A program made the translations under genes and the position numbers. The notes beneath the pieces were generated by a model. It was not told the DNA's origin. It saw only the letters and a program-made list of their open reading frames with translations, and did no database searches. A DNA stretch of 64,000 nucleotides from Limnephilus marmoratus (taxonomy: Eukaryota > Arthropoda > Insecta > Trichoptera > Limnephilidae), in NCBI GenBank assembly GCA_917880885.1, contig OU862912.1, forward strand, positions 49,525,117 through 49,589,116, read 5' to 3'. Positions 24,131 through 33,838 of this stretch are shown here, piece by piece. Each line of letters starts with the position of its first letter. The first letter of the stretch is position 1.

Positions 24131-25252
24131 TATATCTGTACCAGAGAAGCATACGGATGCAAGTCCAAAAAGGTAAATGTTCAGGAGAGCCAAAAAACTA
24201 TTTTTTCCCTAACTATGGTCTTATAACTGCTTCAGAAATCCATGCTGATAGATAAAAAAAAGTTATTATTAAATCAACTAGCAGACCCGGCCACACGTCG
24301 CTGTGGTTAACGAAACACAACGCCATTACCCAACCTTTATAAAATCCACACCACCCGCTTGCCAGCTGTACGCTGCCTGAATTGAATATTTGAATTTCTC
24401 GGCTTTTATCTACTATAATAAGCATGTATTATACATAAAAACCTCCCTCTTGAATCACTCTATCTATTGGTGAACACCGCATGAAAATCCGTCGCGTAGT
24501 TTAAAAGATCTATGCGCACATACATTTTGAGCGACTTCATTTTATACTATGTAATGATTATGGACACTGATGCCCTGATGATGGAAACGTTGGCTAAAGG
24601 AGGAGGTAGCACAACATGTCATAACACCCCAAAAACGAATAACAAAAATAGTTTTGGCCGTGAAAATCGAAAATCATATCTATGTAATGATTAGTTTTGT
24701 TTTAAAAACGAGCAAATAAAACGAAATATTTTATATGTAAAGCCTTTAAAAATATTGACTAAAATAATAAAATAATAATAAAAAAAATATTGACTAAAAT
24801 AATAAATAATAAAAAAAAACGCTGACTTGAGTCAAACAAAAACACGGACTTGAGTCCTTCTGCTTCTAAATGAAGTGGAATATTTTTTTTTTGATATGTG
24901 GTGTATTATGAAAGAATCAATGTTTAAAAAATGTTACTTCCATAGGAAACGTAGTAATGTATAAGTTGAGTCATAATACTACATAATACGAAGGATTTGA
25001 GTCATAATACTCAAAATGCAACTAAATCATAAAGATGCAAGTCCATGGTACATCCTTCTGCTTCTAAGATAGTTGTTGTATCGTGGTAGTTGCATCCGTA
25101 TGTATTTTTGAAAATCCTATTTTTTCTTCATGATAGGACATATATCTTTCTGCCACTGATAAACATGATTATTTACTTCAAGTCTGCATAAAAAACTCAT
25201 TTCTTCAAATTATGGACTTGCATCCCTATGCTTCTTGGGTTATACAGATATA
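24131..25252. mobile_element. Putative DNA transposon with ~45-bp terminal inverted repeats
   Basis: The left end 24131-24175 (TATATCTGTA...GAAGCATACGGATGCAAGTCC) matches the complement of 25208-25252 with few differences. Subterminal relatives of the end sequence occur inside (GACTTGAGTCCTTCTGCTTC near 24843, ATGCAAGTCCATGG near 25036, GCATCCGTATG near 25093). The ends suggest a TA target. No transposase is present. A separate LINE-derived repeat occupies 24275-24560. Confidence 0.6.
24275..24560 (+). repeat. Conserved interspersed repeat with AGACCCGGC and CTATCTATTGGTGAA core
   Basis: The blocks CTAGCAGACCCGGC, AATCACTCTATCTATTGGTG, GCATGAAAATCCGT and GCGACTTCATTTTATACTAT occur in an order I recognise from a repeat common in many arthropod genomes, probably a LINE 3' region. 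The class is from memory and unverified. Confidence 0.5.
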
Positions 25253-25316
25253 CGCGCAATTAGTAACTTAAAAATTAGATTATCACCATATTAAACATAA
25301 TTATGCTTTTGTTAAT

Positions 25317-25441
25317 GTGAATAACGCACAAGAGACCCAATCCCTACTTTCTGGAGCCAGTGGGACGATAACATCCCCCACGTTAATCTTTTGATGGTGA
25401 AGGGTGTGGGGTAGGGTAGGGAAGGAGATGGGGCTGAGGAA
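25317..25441 (-). repeat. Element E2, diverged copy
   Basis: The complement matches the 3' half of E2 at 42057-42272: CCCACTGGCTCCAGA, then GGGTCTCTTGTGCG and a pyrimidine-rich stretch upstream. It lacks a clear poly-A. GGTTAGGTTAGGTTATG (25442-25460), a TTAGG-type array, lies right beside it. Confidence 0.65.
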
Positions 25442-25459
25442 GGTTAGGTTAGGTTATGT

Positions 25460-27210
25460 TAGGTGCCTAGCTATAGATAAGATTGCCAAACATAACTAAT
25501 TTCAAATAACGTTTCGACTCACCAGATCGATACTGAGAGTATCAGCAATACATTGTACATTTTTTTCAATATTAATTAAATGTGAAATAGCATATTAATT
25601 AAATTGATTTAATGAGATTTGATTAGCAACCTTTTGAGACACGTACGATGATCTTAGCCTCTTGACCACGGCTATGTGATGTACTTTGTAACACAAAGGT
25701 AATACAATGACGCGAATCATTAAGTGATTGTATAAGAGAAATATTAGTGTGTCTTAGATCACCACGAATACAGGCGAAAGGCATAAAAATTGCTTGGCAA
25801 AAGGAATCTAGAAATAAATGGTTGAATTAAGCGCAGAGCGTTTTTTTTTTATTAATTTCATGAATAATTTTATAAGAAAGAAAAAATTTAATGAAGGGAA
25901 ACTGTCACAAATAATTCTAAGCATTAAGCTGTATTTTTTAAAAGTTGTTTCTTACGTGCGTTGGTCGTTATATATTTTTTTTAAATACATTCTTTAGTAG
26001 TTCATGCTATAAAGAAACAAACGAGTGCCCGGCATGCGTTGCAATTCCACATAAAGAAATTGTTTCTCCCTGCGTGTCCTTTCCCATGCGTCCCTGTTTC
26101 CGCACCCCAACCCCAGCTCCTCCCCGAGTTTCCTTTCCACGTTCCTCTTCCACCTTTCCTGCCTTCCCTCGTCCCCTCTCTCGAAAACCCCCCCCTCCCT
26201 GATTCCTCTCCCCTCCCTGCCGCTAAAATATATAAAATACACACATTTTTCAAACAGCTCGCGCACCGCCTGTGGTAAATTTTCTCCAGAGCTCTTTAGT
26301 ATACATAAAAACCTTCGAGGGCGTGCGCACAACTACTCACCAAAGTTTCATCGCAATCGCAATGAATGGTATAGGAAATAATTTCATACGCCAGAGCCAA
26401 CCATTCATTATATTTAGAAATCTTCGCTGGCATGCGCACAACAAATCACCAAAGTTTCATCAAAGTTTCATCAAAGTTTTCACATAAGGGATTAAATATT
26501 TTATTTTAATTATTCTCAAGCGAAATTAGAGAAAAGGCTTCAACTCATCCAAAGCACTTTTTGTGGTATTCGTAATGTAAACCGATTCGTAGTAAAGATT
26601 AATCGAAAATAGTGATTACACCGATAACTTTTCTTAGCGCCTAAAAGATGACACATGATTAATGACATACGAGTATTATAACGTAAAGATAGTTAGGTAA
26701 GCATAATATGTACATAAAAATGTTTGCGACAGAAAACACAAATAATGGGATCGCGTCCCTGAAGAATTGTATTAAAATATTCAACGAAAGGAGGGTATTT
26801 GATGTAACCTGGTCTGTGGGTAGGTATCTGGTTTCATTTTATACTCCGAGTCGTCTTGAATCTAAAGTGACTTTGTGACAAAAGCAGAAACAAACAGAAG
26901 TGACAACAGGAGCGACATATTTACTCAACTGTTCCCATTCATCTCGTATGTGGCCAAGGTATGAGATATTGAAAAATACCTTAACTGCAGTCTGCAAACA
27001 AGTAAACGCTATTTAAATCAACTAAAATATACACACTAAAGCATTCAGCTATTCCCAACGGTTATTAGAAGCTTTTATCCACTGGCAACAAATTTTTTAC
27101 TTACCGGGTTTACTCGAGTTTCAACATCCGTTTTCAACATCCGATTTGTAATCTTAAGTTATACAAAATGAAAAAAGTTCTTTGTCTAAAACCAACTTAT
27201 TTTAATTTAT
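25460..27210. other. Mostly unrecognised; polypyrimidine tract and short tandem repeats
   Basis: Bases 26085-26220 are almost entirely C/T on the plus strand, and the overlapping ORFs there are low-complexity artefacts. Bases 26309-26352 and 26418-26461 are diverged direct repeats (TTCG..GGC.TGCGCACAAC then CACCAAAGTTTCATC), and the second ends in three CAAAGTTTCAT units (to 26483). Confidence 0.5.
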
Positions 27211-27213
27211 ATT

Positions 27214-27290
27214 CGTTGACCGGTTTCGGCTGATCTCAACCTTCATCTGAAAATGGTTGAGATCAACCGAAACCGGTCGAGTCAACTTTA
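27214..27290. repeat. Inverted repeat with degenerate hammerhead-like cores
   Basis: TTGACCGGTTTCGGCTGATC on the left is largely complementary to GATCAACCGAAACCGGTCGA on the right. The plus-strand core reads CTGAAAA, stem II, GAAA, CCGGTC, so G8 of the hammerhead core is lost. It belongs to the same family as 49831-50057 but is probably inactive. Confidence 0.6.
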
Positions 27291-27444
27291 GAAATAATAA
27301 TGTATTTTATACCTTCACCCTAAACGAATACCAAACAAGCAAACACACAACAGTTTTATTGGACCTTGTACTTTCAATCATTACCAAAAAAAAATTCAAT
27401 GATAATTAAACTACCTCACTACTTAAAAGAGTTGAAATTATGGC

Positions 27445-27510
27445 TTAACAATATAGATATATAGATATAGAAATATAGATATAGAAATAGAAATATAGAT
27501 ATAGAAACTT
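27445..27510 (+). repeat. ATAGAAATATAGAT minisatellite
   Basis: A short degenerate tandem array of 8- to 14-bp units related to ATAGAAATATAGAT. Confidence 0.7.
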
Positions 27511-27751
27511 TATTTATTTAATTTAAACTTTTTTTATTTAATTTCACAAACTACACGCTTATTATTACACTTTAATACTTATTATTACTAATATAATGTC
27601 CTCCGCGTGCAAAGCTGCATCTTCTCCAAGCATACACTTTTTTTAATTAAAGTTTGTTTATCGGAAGTGACCTGCCAGGAGTGCCAGATATTTCTGTATC
27701 CATTTGTAAATAGTAAACTTAGATAGAACCTATGAATTCTTAATAAATTGT

Positions 27752-27795
27752 ACAGCGCCCTTGAGGTGATTTTTCACAAAAACGGCGCTCTACAA
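27752..27795 (+). repeat. GCGCCCTTGAGG hairpin repeat (three copies in window)
   Basis: AGCGCCCTTGAGGTGATTTT followed by CACAAAAACGGCGCT forms a GCGCC/GGCGC hairpin. Related copies lie at 7728-7760 (plus) and 58533-58575 (minus). The family is unknown; it may be the end of a LINE or a MITE. Confidence 0.6.
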
Positions 27796-28040
27796 ATTAT
27801 TATAATTACACTATTGTATATTTTTTACAAACTGTTTAGACAACTTTTAAGTATGTTTTTGCTTTATAAGCCCACTTTTTGTCCTATCTAGGTACAAAAA
27901 TAAAATGAATATAATTATGTTACCCACACACAGGCTGCGCCTTAGTGGGTTGCCATTACTCTTACGATTTTCATAATTTTGTATTTATCAAATGTAAAAA
28001 TTGGGAAAATAAAGGAAAAAAAAATAACTTTAAATATATT

Positions 28041-28168
28041 TAGCTATCACTTTGTGGTTATCTATTAAAGAAAAATGAAACAATACAACTTTGAATAAAC
28101 CATAGCTATCACTTTGTGGTTATCCATTACAGAAAAATTAAACAATACAACTTTGTATAAACCATTGA
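28041..28168 (+). repeat. Two direct repeats of the Penelope-like terminal sequence
   Basis: The unit TAGCTATCACTTTGTGGTTA...ACAACTTTG.ATAAACCAT occurs twice in tandem (28041-28103 and 28104-28168). The same ACTTTGTGGTTATCCATTA and ACTTTGTATAAACCACT segments flank the hammerhead inverted repeats at 32230 and 61800. Confidence 0.75.
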
Positions 28169-28365
28169 AAATAACCATAGTTTTGAAAAAAATACAGGGA
28201 TAAATATTCTTCATATTAATCATAAAGGAAAACGTTTGGATAACTTAGAAGCCTTGGAAATTAAAAAATCCCTTAAAAATAATGAATCTATTATCAACAA
28301 ACAAAAAATATTATCTTATAGCCCAATCATGGATTTGTTCCCCTACCCACCCACTCTACATTAAT
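28168..28365 (+). pseudogene. Penelope-like element, C-terminal end of ORF (GIY-YIG endonuclease tail)
   Basis: An uninterrupted frame starting after a stop near 28160 reads ENNHSFEKNTG, then INILHINHKGKRLDNLEALE, IKKSLKNNESIINKQ and SPIMDLFPYPPTLH before a TAA. The order H-x-x-x-NNHSF, LH---KGKRLD-LE--EI, N-Q, SP is what I know from the far C-terminus of Penelope-like retroelements, after their reverse transcriptase and GIY-YIG domain. The reverse transcriptase itself is absent, so the copy is severely 5'-truncated. The terminal repeats lie just upstream and a hammerhead motif lies about 95 bp downstream, in keeping with Penelope-like element architecture. Confidence 0.78.
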
Positions 28366-28458
28366 ACCTACCCACCCAATCTACATTAATAACTAGCAAA
28401 CGGCTCCACGCCTACCATAATAAAACATTGTTCGAAACAGTCAAATTAGTATAAGCTT

Positions 28459-28515
28459 TCCCTGAAGAAGGAACGTTTGTTCCGAAACCGGTAGGATTTA
28501 CGCATTATATAAGTG
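28459..28515 (+). ncRNA. Hammerhead ribozyme-like motif downstream of the Penelope-like ORF
   Basis: The core is CTGAAGA (28462-28468), one extra A, stem II GGAAC/GTTCC with a GTTT loop, GAAA (28484-28487), a 2-bp stem III within ACCGGT, H17 = A (28493), and stem I TCC/GGA. An extra A before stem II is documented in a natural viroid hammerhead, so it does not rule out activity. Stem I is short here. Activity is inferred, not shown. Confidence 0.6.
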
Positions 28516-28519
28516 GTTT

Positions 28520-29865
28520 ATACATATATTCAATAAATAAATTAACCATCTCAATATTAATTTCATGTATAAAAATACGTACATCAATGTAGGTATATGG
28601 TTTGCATCACCATCATAAAATTTAGCTCCTTTAAAATATTGAAAGAACAAAGAGGCGTTTTGTTTAATATTTGACAATTATTTTCTATGTAAAATGTAGG
28701 TCTTCACTCAGGAGAAATCTTTTAGTTAGACTGGTTTTTTATAAATGAAGCACTTTTTTTTTGTAACTTAATATCTTGATTTTTATTGCTATGATTGAAT
28801 AGTTACAACTGACGACAATAAATTTTCCCCACCCAACGGACAAGGGTTCAATAGTATTTTAAATTCTTAGTGAAAGTTTTTGTAAAGAAGTAAGTTAATT
28901 TCACCGATGCAAGCCTTTTTATAAAGGTACTTACTTACCTTGTCTGTTGTGTGAGAAAGAGACAAAAATAAATGATTCTATTAGAGACATCTGACGAACA
29001 AATCAGACAACCCTTTGATCGCAATCCAACCCTTGATGGTAACTCTTAACTCCATAATTGGTTTGAATCCTGGGTTTAAATTTAAACAATCTATATTTAT
29101 AATTATCTATATTTTCAAGCTAGAAATAGTATAGATTATTATGAATATTGTGTTGAGAGCTAAAAATAGTTGTTTTTATTTCTTAATAATAGAAATAGCT
29201 AAGCTGATTTCGGGACGCCAGAGCTCACCAATCGGTTAATTAATTATATGCTTAGCATTTAAGATAAAAGGGGAAATTGATGTTGAGTTTTATGAGGAAA
29301 TTGCCCATTATTCGTAGTAACTAATATTAAATGATCAAGGACTAATATATTAATTGGGTTAATTTCTAGTAATAAAACCGTAAACTGAAATCATGGAAGT
29401 CTTGACTAACCCATTCTGAAATCACAATCTACAATGTGATATTATTACACTCTGAAAAGTGTAAGTTTGTAACTCGTGACATTAAACAATCCAGTTTAAA
29501 GATTAGTTCATATTATGATAATATCGTCCTTGGAGAATTATCATTCGAGGAAAACGTACAAGAGTAGGTACGTCTAAGCAGGATAAAGTTTAGGAACGGT
29601 TCTACTACGTTAATCTTAAGCACCTATCGTAATGTAGTCGGAACTCAGAACAACAACACGGCCTAATATTTTCTTAGATTATAATATAATACTTGTTAAC
29701 TGAAAATAAACAGTGTTAATCTAAAATTAAATGTGCCCGAATGCGACATAAAATAATAGTATAGTAGCAAACTGTATAAAAATTAGAAATTTGATAGAAA
29801 ATTTAACATTTATAAGTACTCAAAATAAAATAAACATTAGAATAGTTTGGAGACCACTATGTTAG
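28520..29865. other. No recognised features
   Basis: AT-rich DNA with no shared repeats noticed. Confidence 0.35.
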
Positions 29866-29869
29866 TATA

Positions 29870-30238
29870 CAGGGTGTCCGGGGGTAGTGCATTAACTTCG
29901 GGAAGTGATTCTACATAGTACAAGTAAAAAAGATAAATAACTTTTTTCGAAAATCCAACTTTTAGGGGTAGTTTTGAGTTAAAAAAATAAAATTAGTCCG
30001 GCGTGTGCGGCCAGATTTGTTATTTTCCGCTGTTACAATACGGGCCAATCACAATCGAACCGGGCGCTCGGCAGGCTCTCAGCAAGTAAGATCGTACCTC
30101 ACACTAAGGATATTTTAGTAGGTACGTCTTTTTGTATGGGAAAAAATTTGTTTCGGAAAAAATTGTTAATCTTTTTTACTCCTACCATCATGTAGAATCA
30201 CCTCCCGAAGTTAATGCACTTTACCCCCGGACACCCTG
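29870..30238. mobile_element. MITE with ~70-bp terminal inverted repeats
   Basis: The left arm starting CAGGGTGTCCGGGGGTA and the complement of the right arm agree over about 70 bp (both include GTGCATTAACTTCGGGA and AGTAAAAAAGAT). TATA lies on both sides (29866-29869 and 30239-30242), consistent with a TA-containing target duplication. No ORF. The superfamily is uncertain: CAGGG termini with a TA target would suit Tc1/mariner-type MITEs. Confidence 0.85.
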
Positions 30239-30261
30239 TATAATACATCTTTAAAATATAA

Positions 30262-30300
30262 AATAATGGCTTGATGAAGGTTCAGGTTGAATCGAAACCG
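30262..30300 (+). repeat. Degenerate hammerhead-like motif
   Basis: TTGATGAA, a 6-bp stem II (GGTTCA/TGAATC), then GAAACCGGC. C3 of the core and the U16.1 partner are lost, so I regard this as a decayed relative of the other copies. Confidence 0.5.
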
Positions 30301-31495
30301 GCTTTATATATTAAAAACAAATGTAATAAAGAGGCACATATTCAGAATAAGTTATTTAATTCTAATTATAATAATACCCATAAAGTGTTTGCTAAAAATT
30401 AACAAAGTCGTTGGTAATTACAATTACATAAATCACTTAGATATTTTCCAATTCCTCAGGTGAAGCATAGATTGGATTAGATATCTATAAGATTTTTACT
30501 ATACATGCAGTGTGTGAAGACAGTGTGATTGTTGGGGTTATTTGGAGTATAAAATGTAGATAACATTTTGGTCTCCAGTGACGTTTTTGTTATTCGATTA
30601 AAACCATTAAAAAACGGCAGGTATTGGACAGTTTGGGTCGGTTGGGCGATTACTCAACTGGGTGACTAGTATCTGTATATAGTAGATAGTATATAGCCGA
30701 AATCTGCAAGAAGACAATATACCTTCGTTTTTGAAACCAACATTTTTTAAAAATCAGAAGAAACGTCTCTTAACACCATGTATTATAAATCAGTGACTAG
30801 CAGGTAATACAAAACCGAGGATAGACACAGTAGGTCTGAAGCAATGAGACAAAACATTCGATGAAAAAAAAATTGTGTTGAAAATGCAATTGTTGTTAAA
30901 CTCGTTTAACAGTTCTAGAGCAACGCACTCTGATCTCATCTTCTGACTTCTCACGGACAGAGACAGGAGATACGCTCAGGTGCGTGTGAGAGAGAGACCT
31001 TATCACATTTAGTAATTGCCAATTAAAGGCATTTAGTGTCTACAAGATGACTTCTACAATAATGTCGTAAATGCTAATGAAGACAAAATAAGTTCACTAG
31101 ACTACTTTATGTAGAAAAAAACTCTGAAGAACTCCATAGTAAAATATACTACCGAAAGGCCAGCGTTTGGAAGAGACTCCACATTGTTTTACACAAGGGA
31201 AATTTATGGAGGCCTTACAAATACAATATTAAAAGTCGATAGCATTTCCACCTCTGAACAGATATCCCTAGAGACAATGATTGGAAAGAAAACGGCTGTC
31301 GTCACTTTACTTAAAATTTCTGCTTAGAAATAAAATCGAAGTACCTAAATGGAATATTTTTAAATGAACCCGAAAACTAAAAACTGTTTTTGAAATGTAA
31401 TGAAATACTTCAAAAATAGCTTTCAATGTTATTATACCTCTGTATATTAGAAATAAACATATAATTTTTAAAACATTAAAATTTTGCATGCAAAC
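30301..31495. other. Mostly unrecognised; MITE internal relic at 30530-30670
   Basis: GTTATTTGGAGTA, TTTTGGTCTCCAGTGAC and GGCGATTACTCAACTGGGTGA match the inner part of the MITE at 33839-35258, so 30530-30670 is a fragment of that family. The rest shows nothing. Confidence 0.5.
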
Positions 31496-31499
31496 ATAA

Positions 31500-31670
31500 A
31501 AAAAGTTAAAAAAAACGGCTCACCTTACGTTTTTCCTAATTAAAACTTCTGATAACGAAAAAAATAAAATCACACACACATTTTAGAAATACAAATGTAT
31601 TACAAATGTTACTGTCACCTTACTTTTTATTATTTCATAAAAAAATTATTAGTAAAAAACCACGAAGTTT
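31500..31670 (-). repeat. Interspersed repeat R-A, copy 2
   Basis: GGCTCACCTTACGTTTTT and flanking blocks are the reverse complement of 7640-7845. This copy lacks the ~40-bp GCGCCCTTGAGG insert present there. Confidence 0.7.
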
Positions 31671-31739
31671 CATAAATTTTTCCCAAATTTCGATCGGAAA
31701 TTTTGGTTACATAGAGATGCACATTTTAATTTTTCTGTG

Positions 31740-32030
31740 ATTAACTTCTAGGGCATGAGCGAATGAATGAGGAAAGGAGTGTAAGGAGAATATATGTCGC
31801 AAATGTGAATGGTAGAAGTCGGGAACGCCTAAGGAAGACATGGCACGACCAAGTAAATCAGATGCTTGAGTCGGGCCATGTGAAGAGTCGGAATAATAGA
31901 AGAGCATGTATGAGACGATGTATGGATGTGAACGAGGCAAGGAGCGTGCCAAGATCGAGTTGTTTGGCGGTCCGTCCTCTCTGCCTATCCCCATGGGGAA
32001 ACGGCGTGATGGTTAGTTAGTTAACTTCTA
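31740..32030 (+). pseudogene. RTE-like LINE C-terminus (second lineage)
   Basis: ORF 31763-32020 encodes RIYVANVNGRSRERLRKTWHD, then QVNQMLESG, RRACMRRCMDVNEARSV and a short Trp/Pro-rich end. It resembles the ...GRGRPRKTW.DQV...NRRACM....V.EA... C-terminal signature of an arthropod LINE lineage I believe is RTE-like. The element ends with a TTAGTTAGTTA tail near 32030. Decayed copies lie at 16226, 18293, 38232 and 55945. Only the last ~280 bp is present. Confidence 0.75.
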
Positions 32031-32229
32031 GATTCAAATATAAAACGTGGTGATCTTTTAAAATATTTCTTACAATAATATTAACGATTTCTATGCGACC
32101 TACGTGAGCTGTTCTCCTAATTAAAATAGCCTAATTAAGACGTTTCGACTCCCAGGACTCTGACAATACGATGAAAATGATTTTCTGTTGAAGAAAGAAC
32201 TATACATTTTATTTGGAAATGTTTATAAC

Positions 32230-32410
32230 TTTGTGGTTATCCATTATAGATAAATGAAACAATTTAACTTTGTTTGAACCACTTTTATATTTGAGTAAAT
32301 CCGACCGGTTTCAGAACGACCGTTTCTTCTTCAGGGCAAATGTATAGTGATTTGACATATTTACTCAAATATAAAAGTGGTTCAAACAAAGTTAAATTGT
32401 TTCATTTATG
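32230..32410. repeat. 50-bp perfect inverted repeat with a minus-strand hammerhead-like core
   Basis: Arms 32251-32300 and 32359-32408 (TAAATGAAACAATTTAACTT...) are exact complements. Beside the left arm, 32301-32336 read on the minus strand gives CTGAAGA, stem II AGAA/TTCT, GAAA, CCGGTC, GGATTT. Here the extra A pairs with U, so the core length is fully canonical and the cleavage triplet would be GUC. Stem I looks weak. The right side lacks the core. Confidence 0.7.
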
Positions 32411-32459
32411 AAAATGTTTAATCTATTTCCCAGAAATACAGTAAAAAATAATTACTTCG

Positions 32460-33375
32460 GGGACAAGGACACGCCCAAATCTCAACTTTCTATGAATTTA
32501 TAACTTCAGTGGATCAACATTGTAAAAGAATCCTGCTAGAAATTATTATCTTACAACACAACTACACCACCAGAACAATAACCAACAGACACTACAATGT
32601 ACCTACACTACACACCACGTCAGCTCAAAGAAGATTTTTTTCCTTACCCCTAAAATCTTTAACCTTATTCCTGAAAACCTAAAAACGTTGAGTCAACCCC
32701 ATTCCTTTAAAAACCAAATAACGAAATGGATCCTTACACATTGAATACTTACAATTTTAACACCCATTCACTTTACACTCTATCAATTTAATCACCTTTC
32801 AGACAAAACATAATATATCTCCATTTTCTAAATAAGCGGCATTGTATGTACAAGATTAATTAGTGTGATCTTTATCTAACAACTCCTCAAATTTTTCATT
32901 TTCTAATAATTCTCTATCTCCATCTTCTTCTTGTAACCCAATCTAAATATAAGTATATCATTTTCTTATTATAGAAGATTTGTGTGCATAGTATTAATAG
33001 CAGGCAAAACATAATATATCTTTATTTACTATCTAAGCAGCATTATATGTATAAGACTGATTACTGTGAACTATATATCAATAATTCCTTAATATACTAA
33101 TAACAACTTATCTTTTCCAATAATTCTTTAACTTCTTCACCTTTTTCTTGTAATCCAATATAACTACATATACTCTCTTACTGTAGAAGAATTTGTGTGC
33201 ATAGTATCAATTAGTGAAAAATTTCAACCTATAGGTACTAATGTAATGAATGTATATCCGCAAACTGTAAACTTCACCCGCGTCATCCCTAGCATGGAGG
33301 GTGAAATATCACAAAAAAACTTTATGTACTATAATTCATGTATTAAATATATAAGTAAATAAATAAATAAAGGTA
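32460..33375 (+). pseudogene. LINE 3' end with long 3' UTR and TAAA tail
   Basis: A frame ending at TGA 32742-32744 reads HHVSSKKIFFLTPKIFNLIP, ENLKTLSQPHSFKNQITKWI: the Tyr/Phe-rich, PENLK, HSFK--I-KWI ending seen in CR1/Jockey-group LINEs. The 3' UTR contains a ~200-bp tandem duplication (32802-32998 and 33003-33212), an ACCC..GGGT hairpin near 33278-33304, and ends in a TAAATAAATAAATAAA tail at 33355-33372. Confidence 0.75.
32802..33212 (+). repeat. Diverged ~200-bp tandem duplication
   Basis: Both units start near CAAAACATAATATATCT, share a GC..GCATT.TATGTA.AAGA segment, and end with GAA.ATTTGTGTGCATAGTAT. Divergence is moderate, so the duplication predates this copy or is old. Confidence 0.8.
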
Positions 33376-33838
33376 GAAATAACAGATTGCAAAAAAATCG
33401 TAGTCAATGTAAATTCGATAGCTTTTTTAAAGAATTGACGTTTCAGGCATTATTCAAATAATGCTAACAAATGCTAAGTTACACGGAAAGGCACTAGGGG
33501 ATTTGATATCTTTTTCTTGAAAAATATTTATTTTACCAACAATACAATTGCGAAATTTATTCAAAACAATGCGAGCCCTAAAAATCATAATGAAGCCCTC
33601 AAATTGACTCGGCATCAACAATCTCTTACGAAAGCTGTAGCGAACGAAGCACTTAAAAATATACTTAATGTAGGTAGTTTGGTTCTCAAATAAATTTTAA
33701 TGCTATTTTTTTAATGACCTTCGCATAAGCACGGTGTCCGGAAACTAGTGATACAAGCTTTATATTGGCTAATCTAGATATCATGTAGTCAACCCAAAAC
33801 AAAATAATTTTTTCACTTTTGAATATTTATATAATATA

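Noticed and set aside
25945..26332. Overlapping Pro/Ser-rich and Gly/Arg-rich ORFs on both strands
   Set aside because: They are translations of the polypyrimidine tract; long ORFs on both strands of low-complexity DNA are expected by chance.
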